Source: Bryum argenteum
Taxonomy: Eukaryota > Streptophyta > Bryopsida > Bryales > Bryaceae
Assembly: GCA_037043015.1 (NCBI GenBank)
Contig: CM073328.1
Location: 3,955,409 to 4,019,408, forward strand
Reading direction: 5' to 3'
Length of the DNA: 64,000 nucleotides
In this document: in pieces, positions 46,115 through 57,990 of the stretch
Position numbering within the stretch: position 1 is the stretch's first letter
Layout: each line of letters starts with the position of its first letter
Notes under the pieces: generated by a model
Databases searched by the model: none
Seen by the model: only the letters and a program-made list of their open reading frames with translations
Told to the model about the DNA's origin: nothing
Translations under genes and position numbers: made by a program

Positions 46115-46343
46115 CCCCTAAACGACCACGGCCACCAATTCGGATTTTACAATAGAGGCAAAAGAAAAATTACGGTCAACTTCAAATGTTATGATCTCAC
46201 ATCTAGTGATGATCCAACGGTTGAAAATTTTCACACTACTACCGATGGTAGTCTACTTTAAGATCTTACGGTTGAAATTATCAATAAATTCCAAATATAT
46301 TGGACGTATCCCCATTCGTACATAGTGGTCAGTGTTGGGAGCC
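46115..46343. mobile_element. 229-bp TTAA-flanked MITE, inverted relative of 45488
   Basis: TTAA lies at 46111-46114 and 46344-46347. The left end is CCCCTAAACGACCACGGCCA, matching the right end of the 45488 element in inverse. The right end lacks the expected TTTAGGGG terminus. Block A has the empty target ('gagcccTTGAgcacc' near 17072). Two such elements in opposite orientation bracket about 360 bp of duplicated-block sequence. Confidence 0.75.
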
Positions 46344-46510
46344 TTAAGCGCCATTGATTGAAAAGCCGAACTGCACACTTTGCGTGGCAATCGATCGAAT
46401 GAAGACTTGAAGACTCACAGTGGCCCTTCAGGTTCGGGTTGACGGTTTCAAAGCTTTCCACAATTGCGAATAGCGTTCTTTAATACTTCAAAACTCTCTC
46501 TATCTATCTA

Positions 46511-46512
<2 letters not shown>

Positions 46513-46558
<46 letters not shown>
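46513..46558. repeat. (TA)n microsatellite
   Basis: About 23 TA dinucleotides preceded by a short TATC run. The corresponding site in block A holds poly(T). Confidence 0.95.
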
Positions 46559-46562
<4 letters not shown>

Positions 46563-48035
46563 ATTATGTTTTTATTTCTTTATAATAAAGACAACAATAG
46601 ATTTGAAGTTTTATTTTAATTTCTTAATTTATCAGATTATGTTTCCTCCTCCCTTTAGTATAAAGTAGAGATTATTTCACATGAGGAACTAAGGTCAAGA
46701 TCTCAAACATTTGTAGAAATCTCAATATGTAATGTTGAAAGGCCAAAGTCTTAACTTCACACGTCTACCAACGGTTGACCTTCAAATCTTTTGCATGGTA
46801 ATATTTCTTGAGGGATTTTGGTGCCTTAAGTTTAACTTTTAACCCCTTTAAAAACAAATCAAGTCTTAGGGCTGAGTCCTTATAAATGTTATATGCTGAT
46901 ACGACCCGATTACTTAGAACGGTTTGGAACTTTGGAGTCGAGCTTAGTCCTTGTAAAATCTTAGATACTAGTATGACCATAATACAAAAGTAATGATTTG
47001 GACTTTGTTCGGAGGGGCTCATTCAAGAGAGGAAACCAACCAAAGATCTTGCGGCTACAGATTAGTAGTGCTTGGTGATTTGGATATGTATTGATCCATG
47101 TAAAGGGGAAGTTGGGGGTAGTCTAAATAAAGCTATAGTATTGTTTGCCCATGATTGAAGGACTCTCGAGCACTCTTAAGCACTATTGTAATCACTTACC
47201 CATTCTCCTTGAGCTTGCCTACACCTATCATATTCTCTTTTCAGTTTCTAGGCTATCTATTATAATGTATTATTAATCTTCTTTTTTCTTTATTTTTTAG
47301 GTATGACTTCTACAACTTGAAGGTTTGCAACAATTTTTTGTCAAACGTTGTTAAAGTGAAACAACATCGTATAACTTGCTCTAGTGACGTTCTAAAGAAA
47401 ATGCAACGTTACCAGATCACCAAGCAACTTTATTTTTAAATTTACACATATAAGGTTGGATATCTAGAGCACGTCCGAGGACGTTGCTAGACTTAACCTA
47501 CCTTCCCAAAACTTCTTTAACCCCAATTCATCCATATTACATCTGTATGCTTTTTTAGATTGGGTGGAACCAAGACGACGAAGACCAAAAGCACGCAAAA
47601 TGTGTGAATTCGTAGAAAAATTTTAAGAGGTGATATAAGAGAAAATGTTAATGATACTACAAAAAGTACAACGCACATGATTAAAATGCTATTACTTTCT
47701 ATCATAACATTACAAGTTTTGGTGGAACATATTGATAATTTGATATATCTAATGTGTCTATCTCCATGAATTGTCAATTTAATTTTAAATGCTTTGAAAT
47801 TGTGAATAAAATTTGTACGGTAATCTCATCATGTGTAAATAAGGTTATTTGGACAAAGTGGCACTTTTGAAATCCCGAAAATCAATTAAAAGTAACAAGA
47901 CATGTGCGAGTGAAAGTATGTAATTTCCCATCTAGTAAGCTTTAAGTTTTTGAATGACGGTAATTTATATATATATGGTAATATACGGTTATTATATATA
48001 TAAATTTTTTTTACAAAGCCAAAAAACATAAAAGA

Positions 48036-48096
48036 AGGTAGGTAGGTAGGTTGGTAAGTTTGTAGGTTGGTAGGTCGGTACGTAGGTGGGTAGGGA
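48036..48096. repeat. GGTA/GGTN tetranucleotide repeat
   Basis: A degenerate run of GGTA, GGTT and GGTC units. It is absent from block A at the corresponding position. Confidence 0.8.
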
Positions 48097-48145
48097 GGAT
48101 CGCCGTACATTGTTTTATTATAGAATAGATAGTGATTATTATTAT

Positions 48146-48246
48146 CCAATTTCCCCTTGTCCGGTGGCCATCGGGATATTAGCATTACGAACGGACACTT
48201 CATTCACGCTGGCCCCTTAGATAGGGACCGAAGTTTCTATCTATCT
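48146..48246 (+). mobile_element. 5'-truncated SINE with 12-bp target-site duplication
   Basis: This is the 3' 101 bp of the SINE family, ending in the TATC tail. It is flanked by a perfect direct repeat GATTATTATTAT (48134-48145 and 48247-48258). Block A has this target only once, near 19000, so the insertion happened after the duplication, by a 5'-truncated reverse-transcription product. Confidence 0.85.
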
Positions 48247-48680
48247 GATTATTATTATAATAATTGTTATCGATGACTATTAGTGATTTTACAAAATGTG
48301 GTGGTAATTATGATGTTAGGGAAAATTTACATTTTATACAAACACTTAGATATATCTTAAGAGTGACACTTTCACCAAATTGATAGTTTTTAAATTTACA
48401 GTGGAACAACATTTTATACTTGGTCTGCAAATGTTTTCAACCAAAAAAACCTATGAGAACATACTGTCGCATATGATGTTAGTTTAGAATAATAGCAATG
48501 CTTAATTTGCTTTGCATGAGCAATTTTTAGTGCATTGCTTCACTTAAGCAATGTTTCACAAGTTCTTGAAGTGAATAAGTATGGGCATTTGATGCAAAGT
48601 TGGTCCATCAAGTGGTGAATAAGTGGTGAATGATGCATGTGTGGTTGAACTTTAGTTTCAAGCATATAGCAAGTTCTTAG

Positions 48681-48910
48681 GAGGGTTGTTTTACATGGCA
48701 CACTTTCCATAAATAATGTTTGTATAATTTGTTTTGCTCGACATGTTCATTTGACATTGAGTTCGACGGGAATGTTTGACCATAATAGAAAATGCATAGT
48801 AATAGCAAGAACAATTGTCTCTTCGATGTCATCTGCCTCCTCCGAAGGTGAATGTCGCTCTGACTGTTGTGCCTGTCTGACATTTGTTCGTGTCATATAA
48901 GACAACCATG
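48681..48910. mobile_element. 230-bp hAT-type MITE (block B copy)
   Basis: This is the counterpart of 19468-19697, with GTTCTTAG and CTTCTTAG flanks preserved and a terminal base change (GACAACCATG). It is present in both blocks, so it predates the duplication. Confidence 0.7.
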
Positions 48911-49121
48911 CTTCTTAGAACATCAAGTTAGTAATTTCTAGAAAAGAAGTTATAGTGATATATAAGATCACTAGCTAAGTTTTCCCAACTTGGTGGGAGA
49001 GAAACAAAAATGGAAGTCATTGTATAAAAGATAGTAACACCAATATAAGTTAAATTATTCAATGCTGAATTTGTATCACACACAATTGTTGTTAGCTGTA
49101 ACACTAAGAATTTGTTGACTA

Positions 49122-49337
49122 CACTAAATAGGTAGATTAGTGTTAGATACGCTAATTTATATAAACATGTTATAAGTCTTTACTGTTGGTCAATATTTTT
49201 ACCCTCTACATCCGTCAAGATGTGGATCCTTCCACAGTATTGGAGTCAATACTCTTGGTAATTTTTTTTACCAGAAGTAAAAACTTATAGCATTTTCAAA
49301 TCTTTTAAAAATCTAATACTAATCTACCTATTCAGTG
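49122..49337. mobile_element. 216-bp TA-flanked MITE (mariner/Stowaway-like), empty site in block A
   Basis: The ends are CACTAAATAGGTAGATTAGT and its inverse with one mismatch (20 bp). TA flanks both sides. Block A reads 'gttgacTAgtggtgag' with a single TA at about 19900. A TA duplication suggests Tc1/mariner-type transposition. The CACTA start is coincidental, because a CACTA element would duplicate 3 bp and the flanking trinucleotides differ. Confidence 0.85.
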
Positions 49338-50790
49338 TAGTCGTGAGAATGAGGGAATAGATTTTTCATCACTTACAAGGAACATATTTATAAGTAATCA
49401 ACATGAGTCTTAGAAGCTCATTTTCTCCCAAATATGCATGATTCTTTATACACTTCGAGACAAATCTCATTTCCACTTACAATATATTATATCATTTGCT
49501 TCCGTATGCTAGGTGGAAAACGTGTTAAATTGGATATTTTTTGCATGCCACAAATTGAAACAACAATAGGTGCAATTCTCAACACTTCATCTATCCTTCC
49601 ACATACTTTGCTCATGCACAAAAATTACTTACACTTATAGCGTCACTACAAATTTGTCATGCTGAATTTGAGCCATTGTTATCTAGGGGGTTAAGCACAC
49701 GGTTGTTTTGTGCGACAAACTCGACACGACGTCGAACACAACATGTCAAACAGACAACAGACCCTTTGTTTGAGAATATACCATATACTTAAAATAGTCT
49801 AGAATATGCCCACATATTCTTAGATATTCGAGCATATTTCATCCAAATTGTCTAATGCACGAATCACCTGACAAATATAACGAACACGACGAGTTCCCGG
49901 GGGAGGGTCATTTCGAATTTTTTCCTCCAAACAACGCACATCATACTCAAGGGAGGTATTAAATCATGGTGTTTAGACATAAGAATAAAAGTTTGAGATA
50001 ATTTAGGGTGTACAATGTATTGGACACCCCATTATTAGTAAGATACGTCGGTAAATAATGTGTCATATTCATACTCTCTCCCTACCTTAAGATATAAAAA
50101 TATAACCAGAAATTTTGTTTAGAGTCAATTATTGTACTAGGGATCTGCTTGGATGGATGATAATTTGCATGTCACGGTTGATCATTATGTCCTTTCAAAC
50201 CTCCAATTATTTTTTATAGCAAAGTAAAACTAAAAATTTGCCCTCCTTTTAAGATTGTAAGTAATTGTACGGAGCAAAAAATACTATATTTTGGAGAATT
50301 AGGTAAAAATAGGGACCATTTTATTCATCTAGGTCATGAATCAAAACACCTCCTACAATAAAAAAAATTTGTCGAACGTGATATACCAAAATCTCCTATG
50401 GAGTCACCCCCCATGTTGATTTTAACGCCTAAATGTGCCGAATGTCTAAACAACATTGTGGATGAAGGGCTAAAACTTTGAAGAGCCATAACTTCTTCAT
50501 CTAGAGTTATTTTGGATGAAATTACTTGGATTGGGTACCAAAACAAGTCTAGTTTGTGTCGTAATAATTGCAGACCCATAAGGCCAAGTATGAATAAATT
50601 GCACTTTAGAGAATGGAGCTCTATTTTTTGAGTTTTCTAACATGGGGCATGTTTTACTATTGTAAAGCAATTATGGGTAACAAAAAAAGAAAGTTTTTAT
50701 GAATTTTTTTAAAGAATCATGGTCCTAAAATGAAGGCTAACAACTTTCTACAATGAGAAAAGTGAATTACTCAATGATTTTTTTGAAGGA

Positions 50791-51205
50791 ACCTCAATTT
50801 CACCAAAATGGGCTTATTCTCTTATAATGCCTTGTTGGGGGTTGCTTGAAATGAAAAAAAAATGACAATGATTTTTGTGGATTTTGATATGAAGGGGCAA
50901 ATATTCTGGCTCAAAAATAATAATGTTTTTGTACGGCCAAGTATTGCCCTTTGACCGCATTCTATGATCTAAAACCATAAAATGAGTACGATAATATGGA
51001 AATTTTGATGATATTTCAAAAATGAGTTGATATTACAGCGGATGTGTGATATAAAAAACGTGTCATTTTGTTTGCATAAATATTTCGAAACTTGAGTTTA
51101 AAAATATGCCTATTAAATGACAGGTTTTAGAACGAGGCCAAAATGACTCATCAAGGCTTTGGCAAAATGGCACAACAAATACAACCATTTCAACGGAATA
51201 GAGGT
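50791..51205. mobile_element. TIR element family 'ACCTCAAT', block B copy
   Basis: This is the counterpart of 22415-22841, present at the same relative position in both blocks and therefore older than the duplication. Confidence 0.55.
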
Positions 51206-51649
51206 TAATTGCTATATCTCCTTCATCCACAATTGGATTTTGACTTTGTTTTAGAGGGAGGATTTCATTCTAAGTCTAGTTCATGTAATAGAAACCTTAA
51301 CAAAATCAAAGATGTATCAAAGATAAGCATAGCATTGAGTGCCAAGGCCCAAGGGTTGAGTTTTGGACTATTTTTCCTTTGTAAAAGATTTGGCAGTTTT
51401 TACCATTGCAAGGCTATTATCTGCACGAAGAAATTTTTCTCATGGACTATTTAGGTTCAAGAGTGTTATTGAGATGATGGTAAACATCTATGAAGTTGGT
51501 GATTTTTTCAATGCAATAATTCCATTGGTAGCATTTTTACTTCAAAGTAAAAATGTTGAGATTTTGTGATGTTTTTTGAGTTTGATATGATATGATCTCG
51601 CAATCTATGAGGCCTCATTTCTCAAAACTTGAGCCACATGATGCACATT

Positions 51650-52526
51650 ACCCACCAACAAGTTTACGTTCTGAATTGAAACAAGAGAACAAGTTGTAAT
51701 CTTTGAACAATTGCCATGTTCACAAAAATAATCCAAATTGCCAATTACAAATTGTATCGGTGAGATCATGTAGTATTTTATACCATCATTTGAAGAAATT
51801 TCAATAAAAATTGGAATTTTCAATTTTAATATGACTTTTTAATATATTATTCACTATTTAACCTTAGTTCTTATCACGAGCTACTTTTGCTGAGGCATGA
51901 GACAATGGAAAACTTCAACAATCTTTTATGGAAGCTACTTTGATACACTTTCTATATATGCAATAGCTTTTTAGAGAGAACTTGAATTGATCATATCTAG
52001 CACCTAGAATAACCAAATTCCATTAAACTACCACCAATGTTGAAATTTAGCAAATGTTATCAAAACTATCTCTTCCGTGCTAATCCAAGCCCCATGTGTA
52101 AGAAAAGTTTATGAGCAATTATTGCACTTCAAAATGTGTATGTTGCTTTTTCAATAAGAGACAACATGAAGGTTTCTTGCACCAACCCAACTCAATATTT
52201 GTAAATGTGAGCCACATATATGTAAAGGGCATCAAAAGAGGTTTCTAAAGAGATATTATTACTCTCTTTCTTAACAAACCTCACCATGTAATGGTCTTTA
52301 TAATAGTCGAAGGTAGATACTGAAAAGTAAGTTAAAAGATACCAAAATTATAAAATAAATTTGTACATTTTTTGGAGGTTTTTCATGTATTGGTAAAGAA
52401 AAATGCACTCCCTTTCTTTCATACTTCATAATTTGCAATTTGGATAGATTTCGCAAACATGGTGATCATTTGAAAGTTGAAGGTATGTTATCTCTTCTTG
52501 CTCTGAATGTAAACTTATTGGTGGGT
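51650..52526. mobile_element. 877-bp TIR element found only in block B
   Basis: Terminal 22-bp inverted repeats start ACCCACCAACAAGTTTAC and differ at two positions. Block A lacks the insert and reads 'catgatgtacaatatg'. Flanks in block B are TGCACA and TGTACA, which may be a 6-bp target duplication or an extension of the TIR. No coding capacity or superfamily assignment is possible. Confidence 0.65.
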
Positions 52527-53919
52527 ACTGTACAATATGTTTACTACAAGATTTTACGGTAGAGATCTATATAACTTACCTCAACTTCCATTGACGACAC
52601 TTTTTTTCAAAATATGTTTGTTTTTGTGCAAATGAGTAAAACCATTTAGGGGTTAAAGGGATTTAAAATTGCAATAATCAAGTGTTCAAAATAAGAGCAA
52701 GCAAGCAAGCAAAAAATTAGAATAGTAGTATCAATGCACTACTTGATGACAAGTATTTTTTTAAAGTATGTATTTACTGCTTGTCATAACAAACATGGAA
52801 CACATGAAAAAAAATAAAATGCCATATCTTCATCACATTATGGATCGATCTAAGAATTCTAATATGAGAAAAAAATTAGTTTAAAATCCACCTAGAAAAC
52901 AAAGTTAAAATACAGTGGTTCAGGAAGGAATTGAAGCTCCCAAGTGCCACATGTATCTTTTGGTAATTTCAAAATAAAGACATCTTTAAATAATCAAAAC
53001 CAACATTATATCAACTAAAATTATTCCAATTGAAAAGATGTTGGACATCCTCTTAAAGTTTTTCTTATGTAATATATGTCATGAAAAACCAATAGTATTG
53101 ATATACTTGGCTTGGAATGGCAAATGTGCCCCATGTTTGATTATCCAAAAAAAAAAAGGTGAATTCACAAAATTGCTGGCCATAAATTCTTACCAATTAT
53201 GATTGAATTTAAAAACTAATCTTAACCCCTAAACATCTCGACCTTTGAAAAGAAATTCACATTCAAGAAAAGTGTCATAGATGAAAATGATATTAAGTTA
53301 TTTAGAACTGCATTGTACAAACGTGTCATAGACTTGTTTTAGGTCAAGTGAACCAAACCTTGAGTCATGAGACCTCATAGATTGCGAGATCATGACGTAT
53401 TAGTACGCAAAATAGGCTACAAATTTTCATCACTTTCGCTACAAAATGGAAATCCTACCAACAAAGTTACTCCAATGAAAAAATCTCCGACTAGAAAGTT
53501 GTTCACCTTCATCTCAATATTACCTTTGTTCTAAGAAAAAACCAAAATAAATCCTTGGCTCAAAAAATAGCCTTGCAATGGTGAAAACGATTCAAAGGAG
53601 GACCTTAGATACTTTTCCAAATTTCCTTATAAGATATGCATGCTTGAATATCTAGGCTCCAAAAGGACTTTCATCACTTGATAGTCAAGAATTCCTTTCA
53701 ACACTGGAAACCATGCCGTGAGCAACTACAAAAGAAAGTCTCATCTCTTAACAATTTGTTTCATTGACTCACATATTGATACAACGTTCTCTATCCAAAC
53801 TTGCAAGGGGACTCTTTGCTACTATTCAAACTTTGAATTGATATCATTCAATGATATATTTAAACCCCCGAGAGAACCCTTGTGTACCCTCATGAAGTTC
53901 CCCCAATGATTCACATCAA

Positions 53920-54096
53920 ACTAAACTCAAGTATATTAGAGGGTGCTTCTCTTTGAAACATACAAGGATTTTCTTCATCCACTTTCTTCATCAAACTTGT
54001 AAGAAATTTCAACTATTTGATATTCTTAGAAACCACCTCAAGGTTACTCAACTTGATAAATCCAAGAATTCACAACCTCCAAGCTTCTAAGAGACT
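53920..54096 (-). pseudogene. decayed LRR-coding tail beyond the stop of receptor B
   Basis: The sequence retains diverged 72-bp LRR units out of frame, colinear with 24110-24283. The stop arises from the same one-base deletion as in receptor A (ESMKC-stop here, ESMKS-stop there). Confidence 0.7.
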
Positions 54097-56829
54097 TCAA
54101 CACTTCATACTCTCGCAATGTCCCCTCAAAGATGTACACCCTGACAAATCCAAGTTTGTAAGAGACTTTAACTCTTTGATACTCTCAGGAAGTTCCCTCA
54201 AGGATGTACACCGTGATAAATCCAAGCTTGTAAGAGACTTCAACTCTTTGATACTATCAGGAAGTTTCATTAAGCGTGCACAGCATGATAAATTCAAGCT
54301 TGTAAGAGACTTCAACTCTTTGATACTCTCAGGAAGTTCCCTCAAGGATCTACACCATGATAAATTCAAGCTTGTAAGAGACTTCAACTCTTTGATACTC
54401 TCAGGAAGTTCCACCAAGGATTTACACCATGATAAGTTCAAGCTTGTAAGAGACTTCAACTCTTTGAAACTCTCGCGAAGTTTCACCAAGGAATAATAAT
54501 CTGATAAATCCAAGCTTGTAAGAGACTTCAACTCTTTGATACTCTCAGGAAGTTCCACCAAGGATCTACACCATGATAAATTCAAGCTTGTAAGAGACTT
54601 CAACTCTTTGATACTCTCAGGGAGTTCCCTCAAGTAATAACACCCTGATAAATTCAAGCTTGTAAGAGACTTCAACTCTTTGATACTCTCAGGAAGTTCC
54701 ACCAAGGATCTACACCATGTTAAATTCAAGCTTGTAAGAGACTTCAACTCTTTGATACTCTCAGGGAGTTCCCTCAATAATAAACACCCTGATAAATTCA
54801 AGCTTGTAAGAGACTTCAACTCTTTGATACTCTCAGGAAGTTCCACCAAGGATGAACACCATGATAAATCCAAGCTTCTAAGAGACTTCAACTCTTTGAT
54901 ACTATCAGGAAGTTCCCTCAAGGAATCACACCATGATAAATTCAAGCTTGTAAGAGACTTCAACTCTTTGATACTCTCAGGAAGTTCCCTCAAGGAATCA
55001 CACCCTGATATATTCAAGCTTAAAAGTGACTGCAAAGCCTCAAAGTTTGGAAGCGACCCGCGTGAATCATTCAACATATCATCTTTCAATAATCCTAGAC
55101 TCTCGATATGACTCAAATCTAGGACTTGCAGCTTCTTCATGCTTCCAAAAAAATCATTTGGGAACTTCATACTTCGCATGTCCTTACCAACTTGTAACTT
55201 GGATAATGAACAAACAAGAAGTTCGGGAACTTGGAAATTAATTGGCAGCTCACAAATTGTTGAGCCAATCAATGACATTCTCTTGAATGCCCCTCCTTGT
55301 GGTAGTCTCAATGATGATCTTCCCGGATGGAAATAACATCCATATGCCCATTCCGTAGGTTTCGCCTCCCGTATGATTCGAATTGCAAGATCTCTTAAAA
55401 TATCATGCACTTTCATAGTCTTTCCATTTGGATGCAAATCAATTAATGATCGGTTTGCAAGACTTATTAAATGGGTCCACGCCAATTGCATTCCTTCTTC
55501 CCTATCAAATATATCATCTGCAAGCCAAATGGAACATAGTTCTTGAACTGGAATTTCATAGTCTTCTGGATATGCTGCCACATATAAAAAACACTTTTGA
55601 CTAGCATCTTCAATTTTCTCGTAACTATATTGTAGACATCTAAAAAGCCTCTCCTCCACCAGACTTGAATTACATAATTGCTGTGAGTTTTTCATGTGGC
55701 TTAAGGTTGACAGCCAATGCCTCACATCTTTCTTCTCCCACATTGAGCTTCCAATGACTTCTAAAGCTAAAGGAAGTCCATTGCATTCTGCACATATATC
55801 TTGTGCTAATTTCTCAATCTCATGAGAAGGCATGATCGAACCGAAGGCATGAGAACTAAATAACTTCCAACTTTCTTTCTTTGATAAAGTTTGCACATCC
55901 AATGTGACACGAGCTTTCATGTTGGATAGAACAACTTTATTTCGTGTTGTAACCAATGTCACTGATCCAAGACCCTTTGCTAAGTCCAACAATGAAATTA
56001 TCCCACTATCATCCCATACATCGTCTAATACCAACAATACTCTTTTCTTCAAGAATCTTCCATGCAAATATGCACGTTGGTCTTCTCCTGATCTTGATAC
56101 ATACTTCTTCTCAAAAACACCTCCATCTTGTAGTTTTTCAGCCATCACTCTATATAGTGCTAATAATGTTGCATCACGCCCAACTGTGACGTATATCATA
56201 TTCTCTCGTCCAAACTTTTCTTGAATACTGCTATCATTGTACACCATTTTGGCAAGCAATGTTTTTCCGGCCCCACCCTGACCTTTCAATCCAATGGTCA
56301 TAGGTTCTCCAGATAAATCATCCACTGAAAGGATATGACGTAGGAGGTTTTGAAATGGTTCTCCCTCAAAAGCCACAATATTGTTGGGAGTGGGTTGGTA
56401 CTCAAAATCTTCTATGATGACATTGTTGACAATTTGTCGTTGATACATCTCTTCAATCATACCAAATTGTAACAAATTTAATCTTGATATTTTCTCACTA
56501 ATCTTTGCCTCGATTAGCATCAAGCTTTTTGATAACTTCACCCTCCTCCTATATGAAAACATTGTCTTCAGCCTCGAAGTTGGTATACAATGACTCACCT
56601 CCTCCTTTGCAATCTCCAAAGTCTTTTTAAAATCTCCGAGCCACTCCTCCACTTCAATGCTTCTCTTGTTGGAAGATTGATGAAGATTGTTAAGGATTGG
56701 TGAGGCAAAGTCAAGAGTGTCAGCTAACTTTTTGCAATTTTCTTCACAACGCTTTGCCACTCTAGCCATTGTAATCACCTCTGTCAACAAGGCCCCCATA
56801 ACAACACCTGAAATTCCCGTTGGATCCAT
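54097..56829 (-). CDS. NB-ARC-LRR immune receptor B (RPW8/ADR1-like coiled coil)
   Basis: This is the paralogue of receptor A, 910 aa from the ATG used here. It has the same domain order: RPW8-like helical N-terminus, P-loop GQGGAGKT, kinase 2 LLVLDDVWD, TLVTTRNKV, GLPLAL, CFLYVAAYPED, VHDILRDLAI, then twelve 24-residue LRRs. The first 100 residues are identical to A. It lacks three residues after the RNBS-D region (FDREEG against FDFFDTEEG). The LRR units differ from A in the xLSxCxxL positions, and one unit is unusual (LDLSDYYSLVKLRESF, with no Cys). The nucleotide-binding motifs appear intact, so it is probably functional despite the C-terminal truncation it shares with A. Recognition target is unknown. 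Confidence 0.85.
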   Translation of the reverse strand: MDPTGISGVVMGALLTEVITMARVAKRCEENCKKLADTLDFASPILNNLHQSSNKRSIEVEEWLGDFKKTLEIAKEEVSHCIPTSRLKTMFSYRRRVKLSKSLMLIEAKISEKISRLNLLQFGMIEEMYQRQIVNNVIIEDFEYQPTPNNIVAFEGEPFQNLLRHILSVDDLSGEPMTIGLKGQGGAGKTLLAKMVYNDSSIQEKFGRENMIYVTVGRDATLLALYRVMAEKLQDGGVFEKKYVSRSGEDQRAYLHGRFLKKRVLLVLDDVWDDSGIISLLDLAKGLGSVTLVTTRNKVVLSNMKARVTLDVQTLSKKESWKLFSSHAFGSIMPSHEIEKLAQDICAECNGLPLALEVIGSSMWEKKDVRHWLSTLSHMKNSQQLCNSSLVEERLFRCLQYSYEKIEDASQKCFLYVAAYPEDYEIPVQELCSIWLADDIFDREEGMQLAWTHLISLANRSLIDLHPNGKTMKVHDILRDLAIRIIREAKPTEWAYGCYFHPGRSSLRLPQGGAFKRMSLIGSTICELPINFQVPELLVCSLSKLQVGKDMRSMKFPNDFFGSMKKLQVLDLSHIESLGLLKDDMLNDSRGSLPNFEALQSLLSLNISGCDSLRELPESIKELKSLTSLNLSWCDSLRELPDSIKELKSLRSLDLSWCSSLVELPESIKELKSLTSLNLSGCLLLRELPESIKELKSLTSLNLTWCRSLVELPESIKELKSLTSLNLSGCYYLRELPESIKELKSLTSLNLSWCRSLVELPESIKELKSLTSLDLSDYYSLVKLRESFKELKSLTSLNLSWCKSLVELPESIKELKSLTSLNLSWCRSLRELPESIKELKSLTSLNLSCCARLMKLPDSIKELKSLTSLDLSRCTSLRELPESIKELKSLTNLDLSGCTSLRGHCESMKC
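54100..54969 (-). repeat. 72-bp tandem repeats encoding 12 LRRs in receptor B
   Basis: Twelve units of the same 72-bp repeat as in receptor A. The order of unit types does not align one-to-one with A beyond a few positions, consistent with shuffling or conversion among units since the duplication. Confidence 0.95.
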
Positions 56830-57990
56830 GATAGTAGTCAACAATGTAAACCCAGAAATTGCTGCTGCAGGGGTGAAGGTGTTGAAGTATGGAATAACTA
56901 TAAAAGAGTCCGCTACTCCAGAAAGAGCAAAGGCTTCAACCGACTCCAAGTTCTATGCAGATGGGCTCTGCATGAGATAAAGCAGAACAATTCACAAGAA
57001 CAAATGAGTTAAAAGCTCTTACTTCCACCACAACAACTACCTCAGCGTTTGGAAACAAAGAGAAGAATCCACACCTATATACTCAAATGAATACAATTCA
57101 TACTAACAAAGATTAGTTTTGTTCTTCAAGTTATCAAAAACAGAATTCTATAGATACACCCATTAAGCCATCAACAGTAGTTATTAGCATAAACAATTAA
57201 ATTTGACAAAACGTGGTTGCTATCATCAAACATTGAAGTACTCGCCAGCTTGAGTCACTCACACCTAAGAGTACAAGTCTCAAATACAAGTATCTTTCGA
57301 TGTTATGTAAGGAAGCAATTTGATTTCTTTCATTAGTTTGATATCTGTGAAAGATATAGAGGCTATATAGAGAGCCAAAAGCTTAGCACAACCAATTTAT
57401 CACACAACCTAATAACTTTGATACTGTAACTTAGACGACAATCTCTCAAACAAACCAGTTCACTACCATAATGAAACAAAACTGACTTTGTATTGGAGCT
57501 TAACACGCTTTCACAGATGAGATTTATGTTTAAACAGCTATAATGCCTGACTGACTACCCACTCAACAACAACTCTGCACATGTTGTACTTTTTAGAACT
57601 GCGCATACTTTATCATGCACTTGAGACTCCAATCTAGATCAGTACTCTCAACAAAGTTCTATCAAGCTTCCTAGGACAGTTGGGTCCAGAACCATTCTCG
57701 CAGACCCCAATGTTAACAGACTTTTAAGGAAGATCAAGAACACTTCAAACCCTTTCGTACAATGAACTTGTGCAGCCATTGTTATTAATTAATAATCAAT
57801 CTTAAGAACTTGGAGCAGGAATATTTCATATACAAGTCACTCTTACGAAGCAATCGAAACGGCATACAGCCTACAGACACACTTAACAATACACTAGTTT
57901 TGGCTCCAGGCGCCAATCAGAAACCTCTTGCCTCTCCATCTTAGTGCTTACAACAAGCAATGACTTCACAAATCCAAGCCAAACAATATG
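56830..57990. other. upstream flank of receptor B
   Basis: This is colinear with 27026-28230 in block A, with scattered substitutions and small indels. The probable promoter/5'UTR lies here, but no motif is assigned. Confidence 0.35.

Noticed and set aside
49120..49339. CACTA-superfamily assignment for the 216-bp MITE
   Set aside because: The block A empty site shows a TA duplication, not 3 bp.
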